A stretch of 31,753 nt of DNA from contig HF989241.1 of the NCBI GenBank assembly GCA_000431275.1, positions 57,050 to 88,802 of the forward strand, given 5' to 3'. A model generated the notes under the pieces. That model saw only the letters and a list, made by a program, of their open reading frames with translations. It was not told the DNA's origin and ran no database searches. The position numbers and the translations under genes are program-made. The stretch is from Prevotella sp. CAG:755 (GTDB lineage: Bacteria > Bacteroidota > Bacteroidia > Bacteroidales > Bacteroidaceae). This document shows, piece by piece, positions 29,919 to 31,753 of this stretch; the stretch's first letter is position 1, and the number at the start of each line of letters is the position of its first letter.

Positions 29919-29934
29919 GAAATACCCGTCAGCC

Positions 29935-31491
29935 ATGCCCGAAACCTCCAACCGTCTGGTCCGTGTGCTCAGCGCTGCTGTCAACGGCCTTGAAACCACT
30001 CCCGTACAGATTGAAATAAGCACCTCGACTGGAAAAGACTTTTTCATGGTCGGTCTCCCCGACAGCGCTGTGCGTGAAAGCCGCACCCGTGTCCAGTCAG
30101 CCCTGCGCAATACAGGTTTCCGGCTGGCCCTGCGCAACACCGTCGTCAACTTCGCCCCCGCCGACGTGCGCAAGGAAGGCACCGCCTACGACCTGCCGCT
30201 TGCCCTCGGCCTGCTGGGCGCTTACGACTACGTCCAGACCGAACGGTTCGGGCGCTACATGTTCGTGGGCGAACTCGGACTCGACGGGTCGCTGCGCCCG
30301 GTTCGCGGAGCGCTCCCCATCGCCATCATGGCCCGCCGCGCAGGCTACGAGGGGCTCATCGTGCCGCACCAGAACGTACGCGAAGCCGGTGTGGTCGACC
30401 GTCTGGCTGTCTACGGAGCTACGACGCTGACCGAAGTTGTCGCTTTCCTCAACGGCCGCGACAGTCTCCGTCCCGTCGAAGTCGACACCCGGGGTGAGTT
30501 CTACGCCCGCCAGCAAGATTGCCCCGTCGACTTTGCCGACGTACGGGGGCAGGAAAACGTCAAGCGTGCCCTCGAAGTAGCTGCCGCCGGGGGCCACAAC
30601 ATCCTCCTCGTCGGCAGCCCGGGTTGCGGAAAGAGCATGATGGCCAAACGGTTGCCTTCCATTCTTCCGCCGCTCACCTTGGCCGAAAGCCTCGAAACGA
30701 CCCAAATCCACTCCATAGCCGGCCGCCTGCCCGAAGGCACTTCGCTCATTGCCCAACGCCCCTTCCGCTCGCCTCACCACACCATCTCAGACGTGGCCCT
30801 CATCGGCGGGGGAAGCAATTTCCAGCCCGGAGAAATCAGCTTGGCCCACAACGGGGTCCTCTTCCTCGACGAGCTGCCTGAGTTCAGCCGTTCGGCCCTC
30901 GAAACGCTGCGACAGCCCCTTGAAGACCGCCAGATCACTATCTCACGGGCCAAGTACAACATCACGCTGCCCTGCTCATTTATGCTTGTGGCGTCGATGA
31001 ATCCCTGTCCATGCGGCTACTATAACCACCCGACGCACGCCTGCTCCTGCCTGCCGGGCCAGATTAAACGCTACGTCGCCAAAATTTCCGGCCCGCTGCT
31101 AGACCGGGTCGACATCCAGGTGGAGGTGACTCCTGTCCCCTTTACCGATCTCAACGACGCCCCTCCGGGCGAGCCATCAGCCGCCATCCGCAACCGCGTC
31201 GTCAGCGCCCGTCAGCGTCAGGCCGCCCGCTTCGCCGACGTGCAGGGCATCCATTGCAACGCCCAGATGGACTCGCGCCTCCTGCGCCTCCACGCACAGC
31301 CCGACACGGCCGGCGCCGAAGTGCTCCGCCGCGCCATGGAGCACTACGACCTCTCCGCACGCGCCTACGACCGTATCCTGAAAGTGGCCCGTACCATCGC
31401 CGACCTCGACGGCAGCGACATTGTCGGCCGGCCACACATCATGGAAGCCGTCGGCTACCGCCAGCTCGACCGCTCGTCGTGGGGCGAGTAG
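29935..31491 (+). CDS. comM: YifB/ComM family Mg-chelatase-like AAA+ ATPase
   Basis: A 518-residue protein. Residues 1-170 form the N-terminal ComM domain (Lon-protease-like fold, GKDFFMVGLPDSAVRESR, YDLPLALGLL). The AAA+ core has Walker A GSPGCGKS at 227-234 and Walker B VLFLDE at 308-313, followed by the family insert NPCPCGYYNHPTHACSC at 357-372 and the sensor and lid region. ComM is a hexameric helicase that promotes branch migration of integrated DNA during natural transformation; in species not known to be competent the role is less clear. The start at 29935 (MPETSNRLVRVLSAAVNGLE) is preferred to an ATG inside the preceding gene. Confidence 0.94.
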   Translation: MPETSNRLVRVLSAAVNGLETTPVQIEISTSTGKDFFMVGLPDSAVRESRTRVQSALRNTGFRLALRNTVVNFAPADVRKEGTAYDLPLALGLLGAYDYVQTERFGRYMFVGELGLDGSLRPVRGALPIAIMARRAGYEGLIVPHQNVREAGVVDRLAVYGATTLTEVVAFLNGRDSLRPVEVDTRGEFYARQQDCPVDFADVRGQENVKRALEVAAAGGHNILLVGSPGCGKSMMAKRLPSILPPLTLAESLETTQIHSIAGRLPEGTSLIAQRPFRSPHHTISDVALIGGGSNFQPGEISLAHNGVLFLDELPEFSRSALETLRQPLEDRQITISRAKYNITLPCSFMLVASMNPCPCGYYNHPTHACSCLPGQIKRYVAKISGPLLDRVDIQVEVTPVPFTDLNDAPPGEPSAAIRNRVVSARQRQAARFADVQGIHCNAQMDSRLLRLHAQPDTAGAEVLRRAMEHYDLSARAYDRILKVARTIADLDGSDIVGRPHIMEAVGYRQLDRSSWGE

Positions 31492-31591
31492 GGGAGAGCC
31501 GCCCCATTTCCGCCTTGCACCCCGCCGCATTTCCCGTACTGCTTTCCTCTGAAAGCAGCCACGACTCCCGCGGAAACGCCCGGCCGTCCAA

Positions 31592-31660
31592 ACATTCCTA
31601 TCCGGCTGGCAGCAAATTCTGTCAGCCATCCCGTGAAAACAGTCAGTACTCCCGCAAATC
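31592..31660. repeat. 21-nt-pitch repeat, locus F (partly decayed)
   Basis: CTGGCAG at 31606-31612 faces CTGTCAG at 31619-31625 across the 6-base spacer CAAATT, with GGCTG/CAGCC pairing on the outside. A third copy, CAGTCAG, starts at 31640, exactly 21 bases after the second, and ends in AAATC. The hairpin is shorter than at loci A, B, C and E. It lies about 100 bases downstream of comM. Confidence 0.65.
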
Positions 31661-31684
31661 CCGCCACGCGACCCACTTTATCCG

Positions 31685-31753
31685 TCACTGCGTCAGGGTA
31701 AACCGCAGCCCCGGGCGGTGCGTCCGTCCGCCCTGCGCCACCGTGCCTGAAAC
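31685..31753 (-). CDS. Possible C-terminal end of an outer-membrane protein (cut by window edge)
   Basis: A minus-strand frame is open from the right edge for 22 codons to a TGA at 31687-31685. The encoded tail ends GLRFTLTQ, alternating hydrophobic and polar residues as in the last strand of a beta-barrel. This is only a suggestion: the fragment is short, no codon statistics can be used, and the final residue is not the usual aromatic. Confidence 0.3.
   Translation of the reverse strand, partial: VSGTVAQGGRTHRPGLRFTLTQ

Overview
The window looks like chromosomal, largely housekeeping DNA from a GC-rich member of the Bacteroidales (phylum Bacteroidota). The assignment rests on gene content seen here: a DUF4492 gene ahead of cydA-cydB, the neighbour pairs ftsX/DUF3098/uppP/truB/queA and ychF/lgt, a DUF4369-type lipoprotein and a Bacteroidales OmpA-like/TPR lipoprotein. 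It is also supported by repeated TAnnTTTG boxes just upstream of start codons, the -7 element of Bacteroidetes promoters. By eye the GC content is well above 50%; it was not computed. No tRNA, rRNA, insertion sequence, prophage or CRISPR array was seen.

Layout. 1-4807 is read on the minus strand: DUF4492-cydA-cydB (cytochrome bd oxidase; cydB runs off the left edge), then M16 protease-NUDIX-tpx. From 4896 to 12413 the plus strand carries ridA, a LOG-family gene, mnmG, apt, uvrC, dtd, a MazG-like gene and deoC. polA (minus) converges on deoC and diverges from a long-chain polyprenyl synthase gene (plus), which converges on miaB-fprA (minus). From 19917 to the right everything is on the plus strand: ftsX, DUF3098, uppP, truB, queA, folK (fused to an acetyltransferase), ychF-lgt, a large lipoprotein, a thioredoxin-fold lipoprotein and the comM/yifB ATPase. 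A possible outer-membrane protein C-terminus enters from the right edge on the minus strand.

Functional themes. Cytochrome bd, thiol peroxidase and a flavodiiron protein are an oxygen and peroxide tolerance set typical of anaerobes or nanaerobes, and the polyprenyl synthase probably supplies the menaquinone tail. mnmG, miaB, truB, queA and dtd concern tRNA modification or proofreading. ftsX, uppP and lgt serve the cell envelope. polA and uvrC serve DNA repair.

The most unusual content is non-coding. (1) A family of intergenic elements is built from units starting with the heptamer CTGTCAG at an exact 21-nt pitch. In five of seven loci two units face outward from a 6-nt spacer (CTGACAG-N6-CTGTCAG), forming near-perfect to perfect hairpins with stems of up to 27 bp. 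The outer stem sequence differs from locus to locus but is matched within each locus. I do not recognise this family. (2) A near-consensus ParB centromere site (parS) lies 6 nt after the mnmG stop codon, which suggests the window is near the replication origin.
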